64,000 nt of DNA from Chondrus crispus (Eukaryota; Rhodophyta; Florideophyceae; Gigartinales; Gigartinaceae), in the NCBI RefSeq assembly GCF_000350225.1, contig NW_005178667.1, positions 186,001 through 250,000 of the forward strand, written 5' to 3'. Shown here piece by piece: positions 51,981-62,345 of this stretch; positions within the stretch are counted from its first letter, which is position 1, and each line of letters opens with the position of its first letter. Under the pieces are notes generated by a model. It had not been told where the DNA came from, ran no database searches, and worked only from the letters and a program-made list of their open reading frames with translations. The translations under genes were made by a program, and so were the position numbers.

Positions 51981-54900
51981 CCTCAACCGCTCCTTCGCGG
52001 ATTAACCCCAGCCTGCACGAACAGACTAAAAGGGGAAGCGAAGGAGGACGATGGACCCTATCGGAGGGTCACAGCCGGGGACGTGTTCAAGTCAAGTCGT
52101 CTTGACTTCTCGGACGTCAAGGACGCGAGACATAAGAACAGGACAGTACGAACTGCCTGAAGAAAAAGGTTAGGCCCTCGTAATGACCGACATTACGAGG
52201 ACCGCGAAACCCGGTTCAGATCGGAAAAGTCGGACGACCCGCCCCCGAACAGGATTGCCGGACGATCCGTTAAGTCCAGCAACCTCGGCGAGGAGGGGCG
52301 CCCGACGAACGAGGAGATCAACAGTGGGATCACGACAGCCCTCGGTGGGCAGAGTAAGCGACCAAGAATGCCCGTCGCTTTGGTCTCGGTATAACCGAGA
52401 AGGGGGAGGCTCACGTAGAGCTTTCAATCAGCATCCGCATCGGAGAGCCCGGCAGAAGACCGGATCATGACCCTCCCGGTGTGGGTCGTGCGCGAGGAAG
52501 CGCGCAAAACGCGTCGACAGATGCACAGACGAGCGAGGCTGCATTCGCCACAGCAGTAGCGAGGATAGTTATGGAAGGAGGGGTAAGCGAAAGCAACTCA
52601 GCCTGAGGGCCACCAGTATATGCGCACAGACGCGAGACACCCCAAAACCGCCGCCGACACATGCCCCATAATAGGGAAAATTACGGGGGATGAGAACGTG
52701 GCACGTGAGCGGGTGCGCGCCATGCTCCAACACCGGTTGCGTCATCACCAAATCACCCCGCCATGACCCCACTAAAATAACGGAAAATCAACTGTGGCAA
52801 TTACACCAGCACGTGCATGGCACACGGGGGTACTGTACGCCATACCAAAAGCAAGGAGAAGGCCGACGGCGCTGAGCTAGGGTACAACGGGTACCGGACA
52901 GGAGGTACACACGTCCGCCCCCTCACGGAAGGAGAGGAACGTGCGAATACGACAAACGGACGCCGAGCAATCCCGGCTCCGGCACCCCCAAGCCGACCGA
53001 ACGGCTTTCCGCACAGTCACCTCCGCACGCATCCGACTGCGTACCAGTCGCGGGAGATGCCCGAGCCGTTCTCCCGCGAGCTGCTCCCGCGCGTGCGAGC
53101 CCGCTCCTCCACCCCGCCGTCGAAGGCGAGGGGCGTCATAGAACGCAAACCCCCGACAGCTGGCGCCTCTAACATCTCCACTGCGCTTCGCACGTCTCCT
53201 TCGATTTCCCGCATACAGGACACAGGTCGCACCAGGCCTAACGTACAAGACGAAGACCCAAAGAAGACCCGGGACGCGCGACCGAGGCGAATTCCGTCCG
53301 GGAAGACGTGGCACGGCGCCGCCCGCACGCCGCGCCGTCTACGAGCCAAGAACAGCACCCCAAAAGATCGGGACGTTTCGGGGACGGACCCGACGAAACG
53401 GCGGCCGCTTCGAGGACGGCCCTTGGAGGTAAACGACGCCGGCATACTTGACAGACAGTATGTCTTAGCGGGAGACCTGTAAAGGGGTCTTGCTAAAAGG
53501 AACCGAGCCCCACCCGGACGAGGGGAGAGAACGAACGACCGAATCGGGCACTGGCCGCACCAGCGGTGGTGTGAAGGGAGGAGCGTCCTCGAGCATCCGA
53601 TCGTACCGGCGCACGCGGATCCACGGAGGAGTCATTTCCCGCGCGCTACCACGACGCCTCCCGCCGCTGATCCGCCGTGAGGAAGAAGCCCGACGGGGTC
53701 AAATCCCGCTACCAATAACCCCGTCACGTCTACTTCCTCGGACAGACGTGAACCGCCCTAGCCAACCTTCCGAACCGCGACGAAGAGAGCGACTACTAGT
53801 GGGACGAGATCGAGTAGCCGCCGTCGCGTAGGGAGAACGTGCTCTCCAACGCGACGCACGAGTCCGACATCGAGGGGGGGAAGAGGCCCTCGGTTCGAGA
53901 ATATGCGCAAGGGGCGTGCATGGGGATGGGCAGCGAGCAATCGAGCGTACCGCCCTCAGCCAGCCGCAAGAAAACCCTCCGGGGTCAGCTGTGATCCCTT
54001 GCGCGAGGGACGCGACGGAAACTGAGGTCACCAGGCAGACGGCCATCGGGCGCACCACGGGGAAAGAGAACTCGCCAGACGAGGACTAGCGTTACTGAGG
54101 AACCGACCCCTGACGGACAGCGGTGACGGAAGAAACCCACAACAGACGTGGGAAGGAGTACCAAAGGATCGTGATGGACAAAGAGAAGCAAACCGCACGG
54201 GAAATACGCGAGGAAGAACTCGGAGCTATAAGAGAGCATGGCCTTCCATCCACCGGTGGAGGTCCACACTGATGATCGCTGCTGTAAGTCCAGCCTGACC
54301 TTCCTGGCGCGAGACGGTATATATATTGCCTCAGGCAGAACCGCGACTATGTCCCTTACGTTTTCCGTTGAACGGGTCACGTTGACCCTGGGACGGCCAT
54401 GCCTCGCACTATAAGAATGATCGGACTGAGGACGTACCTCAATCGCTTGGAACTAGAGGGTCAGAGGACGCGCGTGGGCTCATACCACGCTACGGGTGGA
54501 GTTGGAGAGTGTCGAGTCGCCCCGAGGGAGACGAGAGACGATACCGCATAGCGCGCACGTTCCTCCGTCAACGCGTACACGAGAAGCGCGTTCCTCGAAA
54601 AAAAGGGGAGCGGGAGGCGACTAGGAAAAAGGAGCTCGCTCCACATACCCGTCAAGCCGAAAAGAGGGACGTGGGGGCAGCTCAGCCAATGGGAGCTCGT
54701 CAAGCTCGGTCGGAGCGTGACCACGATCCCAGCCGGGGCAATCCCTTTGAAGGGACGAAGGGAGACGCATTCGACAATGCCGTGCCCCATGGACCTCTCA
54801 GGATGTAGTGGCGCCAACGCCCATTCCCGGCTCGTGCCCTCGCCGAGAAGGGCGCACGAGCCGGTCGGCGACCCGGAGCGCGAGCGTTCCCGGAGACACA

Positions 54901-55889
54901 GTACCGTAAGATAAATGCTTCACGGCCGGGGGAGAACGAGACGCATTTCGACAGAAGGGGACGAACAGCATGCACACCTCTGCCTCCACGCGCAAGAAGG
55001 CATGAGAGGTAGAGTACGGGGACGCGTCCCCGTACGCAACGCACACGTAGGGAAGCAGTCTGGAGAAGGGACGGTAGGAGAAATGTGACAGCAAAGGGAT
55101 CGCTGGTTCCACCTTCAGATTGGATTCTTTGCCCACTCGCCGCCCCTCATAAGGTTCCCTACCTCCCGGAGTGACGCCCTTCGGGGTGCCGCGGGATAGG
55201 GGAATGAGAACAATTCAGGCAAGGAGTTCAACGAGAGACCGATGGCACCCAACGAAACCACGGCGAACTTCACCACCGTAAACGACCTCTGGATACCGGA
55301 CGGACACGCCGTGCTTTCGTCACTCCCGAAGCGGCACAAGGGCTGTTTGACGAAGAGAAGGTTACGTTGCTGGGACGAATACAAGGAGGGAAAGAATGTT
55401 ACTCGAACCGAGGCTCGAACCTCATAACGCCATCACTCCCCCCATCTATGACGAGGCGGGAGAATAGACGGTGCCTTAAGGGCACAAGAGCAGGAGGGCT
55501 GAGGAAGGATTCGGATTTCTTTACGGTGACTACTGTCGCGAAAGCTAGCGACTCAGGTGGCGGAAGCAAACGGACGCTTAAGGGGCTTTACGGAGAAAGG
55601 GGGCTTACAAAGGACGCGCAGGGAGCGCCGATAGACTCGACCGATCAGCGCTCTGTCCCGTCGGGGAACACCGGCGGCCCGGAAGCCCGCCCGCTCGAGG
55701 GACAGTAGCTAGGGTGCGACGGTACACCCGCCTCCGTCTCGTGAAGCGGTGGAAGGGCGACTACGCCATGCGTTGTCCACCCGCGAGCTGGCTTGACCAA
55801 AGTCGCGGGTTCGTCGGCCATCGAAGAGCCGAGCTCGCGACTCTGGTAAGGGTCTAGAAGACCCTGGCGTGGCACAGGGACAGGAAGGC
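51981..55889. other. Chromovirus 3' region, no recognised gene
   Basis: GC-rich sequence with overlapping ORFs on both strands, the longest on plus at 52817-53482 (Arg/Pro/Thr-rich) and minus at 53017-53445. None shows a domain. A 10-bp perfect stem with a 5-nt loop lies at 52176-52200. A TATA-like run is near 54320. It is probably structural or regulatory RNA of the element, or the remains of an inserted relative. Confidence 0.4.
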
Positions 55890-56240
55890 TCACGGCCGAC
55901 GGGGCGACACGTTCGGCCCTGAGGGCGTCCCGCTCGCAGCGGTATCTATCGCGATCGGCCGCCGCGCGCCGGAGACCACTCGCCTGTAGGAGGACGACTC
56001 TCGTAGAACTTTCAGCTCATCCTGAGAGCCGCGGAGCTGCTCCGCGAGGGAGTCACGCTCTGCGGCAAACGCCTGTCGTTCCGCCCCGAGACGGCGCGCT
56101 TCGCTGCTACGTTCGACATACCAGCTCGTGAGGGTATGGAGTAGTCCCTCCACAGTCCAAGCCCTATCGACCAGACTCCCCAGGGCGCGAGACAACCTGG
56201 GGATTGCGGTGAGCTCGTCGCGAGCTAGGTCAAGGGTCAA
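55890..56240 (-). CDS. Antisense ORF, coiled-coil protein
   Basis: 116 codons on the minus strand inside the chromovirus. The text LGAERQAFAAERDSLAEQLRGSQDELKVLRESS is a clear coiled coil. It resembles in style the coiled-coil gag start at the left window edge and could be a remnant gag of an opposite-strand relative. It follows the longer antisense ORF by 12 bp. Confidence 0.4.
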   Translation of the reverse strand: MTLDLARDELTAIPRLSRALGSLVDRAWTVEGLLHTLTSWYVERSSEARRLGAERQAFAAERDSLAEQLRGSQDELKVLRESSSYRRVVSGARRPIAIDTAASGTPSGPNVSPRRP

Positions 56241-56252
56241 CGCGGTGTTCCG

Positions 56253-57346
56253 TTAGGCACCGAGGCAACCGAAGGAGCCAAGAGAAGGCAGAGAGGGCAA
56301 CGGGGACCCCGACGCAGTATCGTGACCCGCCGTGGGAAGCACCGACGGCACGCTCACCCTGGCCAACGCGATTGCGGGAAGCTCGCCGTCCAGGTCACGA
56401 TACCGCTTCCGACGCGCCTCGCGCGCCGTAGACCCGACGCCTTCCTTGCCTCGGGACGGGCCCGCGGTGGGGACGCTTGGAGGGGCCACGAAGGAGTCGC
56501 TCCGATGGTCATACGCGAGAAAGAGGCTCCGAGTCCCTGTCGTGTAGTCCGTCCAAGGACGACGATTACGTTCGGGCACCGCACCGGCGCGGTGCATCAG
56601 GTCTAGTACAGAGGAGTACGACCAGGCCACACACGGTGAGCCACGCTCGAGAGGGTGCATGGCAACGTCCGGAAGGGATAGCGCCACTCGCCCAAGGAAG
56701 GAGAGTACCCCCACGGGTTGCACGAAAGCACGCCCGTGGAGAGAGACCTCATTCATGAAGGCGTTACCGAGACACCACGCCCATTCTCGCTCTACGTTGT
56801 ACGCGAGGTAATCGAAAACCGGGTGCTTCGGGTCACCGCAGGCGAAGCCGAAGTGCTTCAAGACGTAGGGGAGTAGTGGGTGAACTCCCAACGAGGGGAG
56901 CGACTCCCCTACGACCGGGGGAAGCTCAGGGAAATCGCTTCTCGACAAGCCCGGGGAGAACGAGGCGGACGGGAACACGCGCCCGTCCTCTTCCCCGCGG
57001 TTCCGGTAAGTCGCCCAATCGTTGGGCGCCAGGGCAATGTGGTGAATCCGCATGAGGGAACATGCGGACTTTTGGAGGGCCGCTCGCGCCTTAGAGCATG
57101 TGCGCGGACGGGGGCCGACGTAGAGCCCGGTGACCTCCGCGAGAATGAAGCGAGGGGGACCACGGGGGCCCCGGTGGAAGAGGTACGCCGACACCTGGTC
57201 GACATACTCGACCTCTTCCACGCAAAAAGCGAAAGTCCTATCACTAGGAATCTCGTCGGGTAGTTGGTAAGGAGCGCCACCGCCCTCGGCGAGGAGGCGA
57301 CCCAGCGCCAAGGAGGCCTCTTCGGTCAGCCCTCCTTCGTATATGG
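56253..57346 (-). CDS. Antisense ORF of unknown function in chromovirus 3' region
   Basis: The minus frame is open for more than 360 codons between the inverted LTR (57376-57975) and the coiled-coil ORF (the open frame itself extends to 57635). Text such as SDRTFAFCVEEVEYVDQVSAYLFHRG, HHIALAPNDWATYRN and DYLAYNVEREWAWCLGNAFMNEV has protein-like composition, with many aromatic residues. No family is recognised. Its place after an LTR in the same orientation would fit the first ORF of a nested minus-strand element. The start codon is uncertain; the first clear ATG is MRIHH, near 57050. Confidence 0.45.
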
Positions 57347-57375
57347 ACCGAATTCGTAGAAGGTCAGGACGTAGG

Positions 57376-57975
57376 TGTAGTATAATCACCCCCAACGACG
57401 AGGGGGGTGAGTACTGACAGTTCGGAAAGACCCCGATCGGCGGGAAGACAGAAGCACGCCCCACCCACGGTACCGAGCACGGGCTCGAGGTAGCGGTGGT
57501 AGAGCGGGATCGGGGAGGACGCGCGCACGCGCGAGCGGTTCTACGCCTCGACGCCCCGGAGCGGTACTGGGTGACGATCCAGTACCGACGGGCGGAGGTG
57601 GAGCCGGCTCGTGGGCGTGCTACGCGCGTCCTCAACTCGTGCGCGGTGCGACTCCTAGGTAAAACGGACGGAAGTACCTAAAAGTAAGCGGGCGGACCAA
57701 GGTGGAGGATCCTTGACAAGTCCGTGCTTGTCGTCCTCCACCGCCGGCGGTCCGCTCATATTTAATGTACATTGTAGTCTATCATAACTCTACAGTAGTG
57801 CCGGTCGACCGACACTGTAACGCTGTCAGCCGTCGGGGCTGACAGTCCACGTGTAGTACGCGTCCCGTACACGTGGGGGACACGTGTGTGCGCGCGTAGC
57901 TGTAAGGCTCGTGCCTTACTGTCGCTGATCTAATCCTAATCTAATTTCCGAACTTCCGTTTGGGGTTATACCACA
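57376..57975 (-). repeat. Inverted, diverged LTR of the same gypsy family
   Basis: 600 bp that reads, on the minus strand, from TGTGGTATAACCCC (57975) to ATTATACTACA (57376). Blocks match the chromovirus LTR in reverse: the GAGGACGACAAG...GTCCTCC region, the CCAGTACC/GGTACTGG region and the CTGTCAGCC stem-loop (57823-57845). It is much more diverged than the two terminal LTRs are from each other. Confidence 0.75.
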
Positions 57976-58945
57976 GTAGGGACTCCCTTGACAGCAGCTC
58001 GCCCACTGTGACGCTCGCCCGCGCATGGCGTCGCCACGCGTATGTCAAGCGACGGAGCGGTAGCGGGACTGACCGCTCCAAGGGCACCCCCAGCCACTTC
58101 GTGGAGGTGTTGGACGCCTCCCTCTCTCCGCCCTCGTCGAGGCGGGGGGCAGCGCGCGGCGCACCGGGATGCCGGCAGCTGCCGAAGGCCCCATGCGAGC
58201 CCTCCCCGGGGTGGTACGGGCCACCGCGGGGCCCCGTCACGAGGTCTCCACCGGATGGGCCGACTGCGTCGTCAACACGCTCAGGTCGAAGCGGCACCGA
58301 GGCCCCAGTCACCGGACGAACATCTGGCGGCGGGATGATGGAAGGCGGGGGGCATAACTCGTCGGACACGGTAGAGGCGCGACCCCCCCGGGACTTCCGG
58401 AAAGGACGCGGAGGCCACCATGGCGGGGGAGCCGACGAATCGGCACCGGCGGAAGGTAGCCCGGATGCACCTCCCTTCTCGGCGGAGGTGGGGTCCTCAG
58501 TGGTCAAGGGGCAGACAACCGGCGTGTCCGATCCACTGCCAGGCGGGGGCAGAAGGAGCGAGGGACCGTCCCGAGAAGGGATGAGGGACGACATAGGGAG
58601 ACACGGGACGCGCGAACCGAGTACGCGATCGACAGAGTTGACGAGCCCGTGAGGAAGGACGGGAGAGGAAGCCGACCGAGCTGAGGCCGGATGAACGCGG
58701 ACGGACTCCCACGACGGGGGTAGTAGGGTGATGACGAGAACCAGCCCGGAGGGCACGCGCAGGATCGCGCGCCGGAAAGAGGGCAGGGGTGACGGAGTGA
58801 CGATGAACTCGTCGTCCCCAGAAGGGGAGGGGGAATGACCTGCGCACGCGTAGGGAGGTGCGAGACGGAACACGGAGGATAGCGAGCAGGGAGCAGAGTG
58901 GACAGGGAGAGCGGAATCGACCGTATAGACGGCGTGGCCGGACAT
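57941..58945 (-). other. Pro/Ser-rich open frame between the inverted LTR and the 3' LTR
   Basis: 334 codons on the minus strand starting MSGHAVYTVDSALPV and ending inside the inverted LTR. Composition is dominated by Pro, Ser, Arg and Gly, and no domain is visible. It could be chance in GC-rich DNA, and the opposite strand is also open for 230 codons. Confidence 0.25.
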
Positions 58946-58969
58946 GTTGTCCCCTCTCTACAAGCACCC

Positions 58970-59004
58970 GTGGACGCGGACGTCCCCGCTTAAGGGGGGG
59001 GCCG
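58970..59004 (+). other. Second pol-tail copy and polypurine tract before the 3' LTR
   Basis: GTGGACGCGGACGTCCCCGC followed by TTAAGGGGGGGGCCG, directly against TGTAGT of the 3' LTR. It is the functional polypurine tract by position. It duplicates the end of pol 7 kb upstream. Confidence 0.8.
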
Positions 59005-59673
59005 TGTAGTATAACCCCCCCCTGGGGCTTTATTTTAGATTGGATCAACTCAGAACCGGATCGGTTACTGTAGGGCTCGATGCTCTACAGTACCACCACG
59101 TGTATCCCCGAGTACAGGGGGCGCACGTGTACACGTATACGCGCAGGACCGAAGAACGCACACACACGTGTACTGTCAGCCCCGATGGCTGACAGTATTA
59201 CAGTGTCGACCGACCGCTACAGTACGTCGCTACAGTACATCGGTACTGTACTATTATGATAGGTTATTATGTACATTAAATATGGAGCGGACCGGCGGCG
59301 GTGGAGGAGGACAAGTACGGACTTGTCACCCACCGACCGTCAAGGTCCGACTTCCCGCTTATTCTAAGGGAGCGCTCGCTAACTACCTTAGAGCGGCACT
59401 GAGCGCGGGTTGAGGACGCGCGCGGTACGCCCACGAGTCGACTCCGCCTCCGCCCGTCGGTACTGGATCGTTACCCAGTACCGCGCCGGGGCGTCGAGGC
59501 GTCGAACCGCTCGCGCGTACCGGCGTCCTCCCCGTTCCCGCTCTACCACGCTACCCGGGCCCGCTACCCGGTGCCGTTAGCTGGTGTCCCGCTTCACCCC
59601 CGTCTTCCCGTTCGGACGGGGTCTACGTCGAGCTGTGCATACACCCCTCTCCGTTGGGGCTGTTTATGCTACA
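59005..59673 (+). repeat. Chromovirus 3' LTR
   Basis: 669 bp, collinear with 43943-44610, followed by GTAGT. It keeps the stem-loop (59171-59197). Confidence 0.92.
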
Positions 59674-59678
59674 GTAGT

Positions 59679-60807
59679 GCGTTAGTAACTGTTACTTAGA
59701 TCTGTTCGGGTATCCCCAACCAGCTCCCGATAGGAATCTTACTTCGGAGTCCTTCCCCTATAAGAAATGCCACCAGTGTACCACGCTGAAGCCAAGACAA
59801 CTAGCAATATACATCGAGTTTCGGTTGCCAGCGAATGGAGAGGACAAACCGCAGGTGCGACTCGCGATACAACAGACTGAAGACCTCTCAAAGCAAGGAA
59901 ATCAATCTGCGTGGTTGATAAAGGGGCGGTCCAGACGGACGTAAATGCAACAGGCCCCACCTGGACGGTATAGTGTGCACTAGTACGAAAGTGCTGTAAC
60001 AGAAGAGAGTGGAGCGGTCGCAGTCATTGAGGTTAGTCCGCATTTGTGGCGCAGTCTAAACGGTTGTTGCCGGGGTCCTGGGGGTGCCTAGAGCATGGTT
60101 CACGTTTTCTACATGTAAAAAATCAACCCTGATTCCAATGAAATTTCGCTGATTTTTTCCACATGTAACTTACATGCGCAGATCTGCCCCTGGGACCTAT
60201 GCCAGAAAATTAACGGGTGCTTGGAACCTCAAAAACTGTATGATTTTGAAATCATGGCAGGGTTCCACCAATGCTTGAACAGGGCGCAACCACTGACCAG
60301 TGTACAACTACTCGTGTAGCTTCAAATCCAACTCACAGTTGCGGCCCTTTACCGCACCATCTGTCCTTCCTCATCGGTCTTTTGCCCAAACTGACGCTTT
60401 CTTTGTCACAACTGGCGCACTTCAAATCTCTCTCCTCTTCACATACACCATCGGTGCATAGCACAGCAGCGCTTCTCCCCTTTCGTCATCGCCGTGGTAA
60501 TCTCTGTTTCCTGGACGGCTTGTTCCGCCTTTCTGTTTGACGCGTCGCGTCTATCTCTCTATCATCGTTCGGGTTGCTGGTTCTCTGGCTGCTAGCGACA
60601 GCGCTTTGCGTTAGGCAAGCAAAATCTGAGTCACCCCTTCTTGCAGGGTTCTCTCTTGGGAAAGTGGATTGTTGGTTTTTGGTTTTTGGTCTGAGTCTAA
60701 TTCTTATAGGGGAAGGACGCCGAAGTAAGGTTCCTATCGGGAGTTGGTTGGGGATGCCCGAACAGAATTAGACAGGTTTCAAGTTGGTCAAGTTTAGAGA
60801 CTCAAGA
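59679..60807. other. No gene seen; original upstream region shared by two divergent genes
   Basis: After excision of the chromovirus this stretch would be the intergenic region between the methyltransferase (-) and the DGxHR gene (+), about 1.2 kb. It contains a fold-back element at 60074-60197. 60271-60540 is a small open frame without a domain. Confidence 0.5.
60074..60197. repeat. Small fold-back element
   Basis: About 124 bp with imperfect inverted arms. The outer GGTCC...GGACC arms begin at 60074 and end at 60197. The inner arms TACATGTAAAAAATCA and its complement (with a 2-nt bulge) enclose a ~24-nt loop. No coding capacity. It may be a tiny MITE. Confidence 0.6.
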
Positions 60808-62318
60808 ATGGCCCCGAAGAGTCGTAAATCTCCTCAGAGTCGTAAGACTCCTCAAGGGCGCAGGAGTGCCCGTGTTACGAGACAAAGGGCTTCACCTGCG
60901 TCTCGAAGTACCGCTGCTGGCAGAGCATCTTCTGGTTCCGGTCCGCAGTCTGCAAAGGTCCGTGGTTTTGTTGGGGGGCCAATGTGGTTCTGTTTGCTCG
61001 TGTTATTGCTAACGATGCACGCGTGAGCGTTGGAACTGCGAGCTTGTTCGGAGAAGAGGGTGGAAGACTACTTTATAACGTGCATGGCCACGACATGAGG
61101 GAACTTCTGAATCGGACCGAAATCGCGCCAATCTGGAACACAAGTTGGGACACGGGTCGTGAGACAGTTACATATGCGTATAAAACTCCCTCAAACGAGG
61201 AAATGCCGCATCCCAAGACACTGTCTGACATTCAGGCCTCTCAACGCTATGCCTGGTCTCTGGATATGATGGAGGTTGAGGGAGATGCCCAAGTGGACAT
61301 GATGGATAACGATCCCCCTGATGCACCCCGACCTCCGCCTCAGCAGCCTCTTGACCAGAGTGCCTCAGCTCCTCTTACCCTTGAGAACAACGGTACGCCT
61401 GTTCGTAAGAGGCTCCTGACGTATGAGAATCAAGAAGAAGGCCCTCCAGTGAAGAGAATACTTCTGGATACCCCTGTGCGAGGTGATGAGGGAAGGCCTG
61501 CTTCCCCAGCTATCGAGTTGGTTAAGACACCCGAAGAGGATAATGTGACCCCTCATCCACCAGCTGATGAGGGTGATAGTCCAGGGTACCCCGCAATCAG
61601 CGCCCAGATTGGGGCTGGAGCTCTTCGAATGTCTGATTATATGCCCATAAATGTGATGGTGAACATCAACAGCGTTGAGTTCCCCGACTATGGTCATGCG
61701 GCGAGAGAAACGGAAGTACGACACGTCAGTGGTATGAGGGACAGCTTCTTGGGTAATGGTTATCTATCCAGCGCGGGAACCATTAAAATCACTGTAACAG
61801 ACAAGAGGTTCCTGGAGAATCCCGAAAGCTTCTTGGAAAGTGGTAGACGTCTCCATCTCCCATCGAAGGGAGTCGACGGTGGGCACAGAAAGGAAGGTCT
61901 CGTGCAGGCGCAAGCGTTAGCAAAGACACCGGAAGAGCGAGAAAAGCTGACGTGGGTACCGGCGCAGGTATATCTACGTCCTGATGGGCTGCCTATGTCC
62001 AACTTTGAGATTATCGGCGTCGGTGCCAATCTCAACGTACTCAACAGCACCGTTCGCAAAACAGACTTTGTCGACAACTTCCATAGCGCCATGTCATGCA
62101 TTCGCCATATGATGGAACAGACTGGTGTGCAGTTGTCCACTCTGACTCGACGGTCTGTTGTTATGGTTATGGACTACATGCGGATTCTACCTACCATATC
62201 AGCAAATCAGCGCGGACGATACGCAGCCGTTGCTATGGGCCTTCTTCGAAACGGTATCCCCTCTAGTGCTCTCAAACAAGGCTCTGGGCAGATTGGATTG
62301 ACCCACGTGGACAACTAA
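60808..62318 (+). CDS. Protein with basic N-terminus and a DGxHR (ParB/DndB-like) motif; frameshift near 60980
   Basis: ATG 60808 starts a basic, repetitive segment (SRKSPQ, SRKTPQ, GRRSAR) in one frame. From about 60984 the coding continues in another frame to the TAA at 62316-62318, so a frameshift or short intron lies at 60940-61020. The middle is Pro/Asp-rich and probably disordered. The C-terminal part has GTIKITVTDKRFLENPESF, GVDGGHRKEGLVQAQ (Asp at 61875) and EIIGVGANLNVLNSTVRKTDF. This D-G-x-H-R plus N-rich helix arrangement is like ParB-superfamily and DGQHR (DndB-type) proteins that act with DNA-modification systems. The assignment is tentative. Confidence 0.5.
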
Positions 62319-62345
62319 ACATTCCTTGGCTTCGACAGGCTTTGC

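Larger units (their letters stand above)
43943..59673 (+). mobile_element. Ty3/gypsy chromovirus, full length 15.7 kb
   Basis: 668- and 669-bp LTRs, TSD GTAGT, primer-binding site, gag, pol (PR-RT-RH-IN-chromodomain) and a polypurine tract before the 3' LTR. The pol order RT before IN and the C-terminal chromodomain place it among chromoviruses. It is unusually long because of a 7-kb region between the end of pol and the 3' LTR. The LTRs differ by roughly a dozen positions by eye, so it is moderately old. Gag frameshifts, one stop and one frameshift in pol indicate that this copy is inactive. Confidence 0.92.

Noticed and set aside
52817..53482. 221-codon plus-strand ORF in the chromovirus 3' region as an env- or accessory-type gene
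   Set aside because: Arg/Pro/Thr-rich, no signal peptide or membrane segment, and the opposite strand is equally open.
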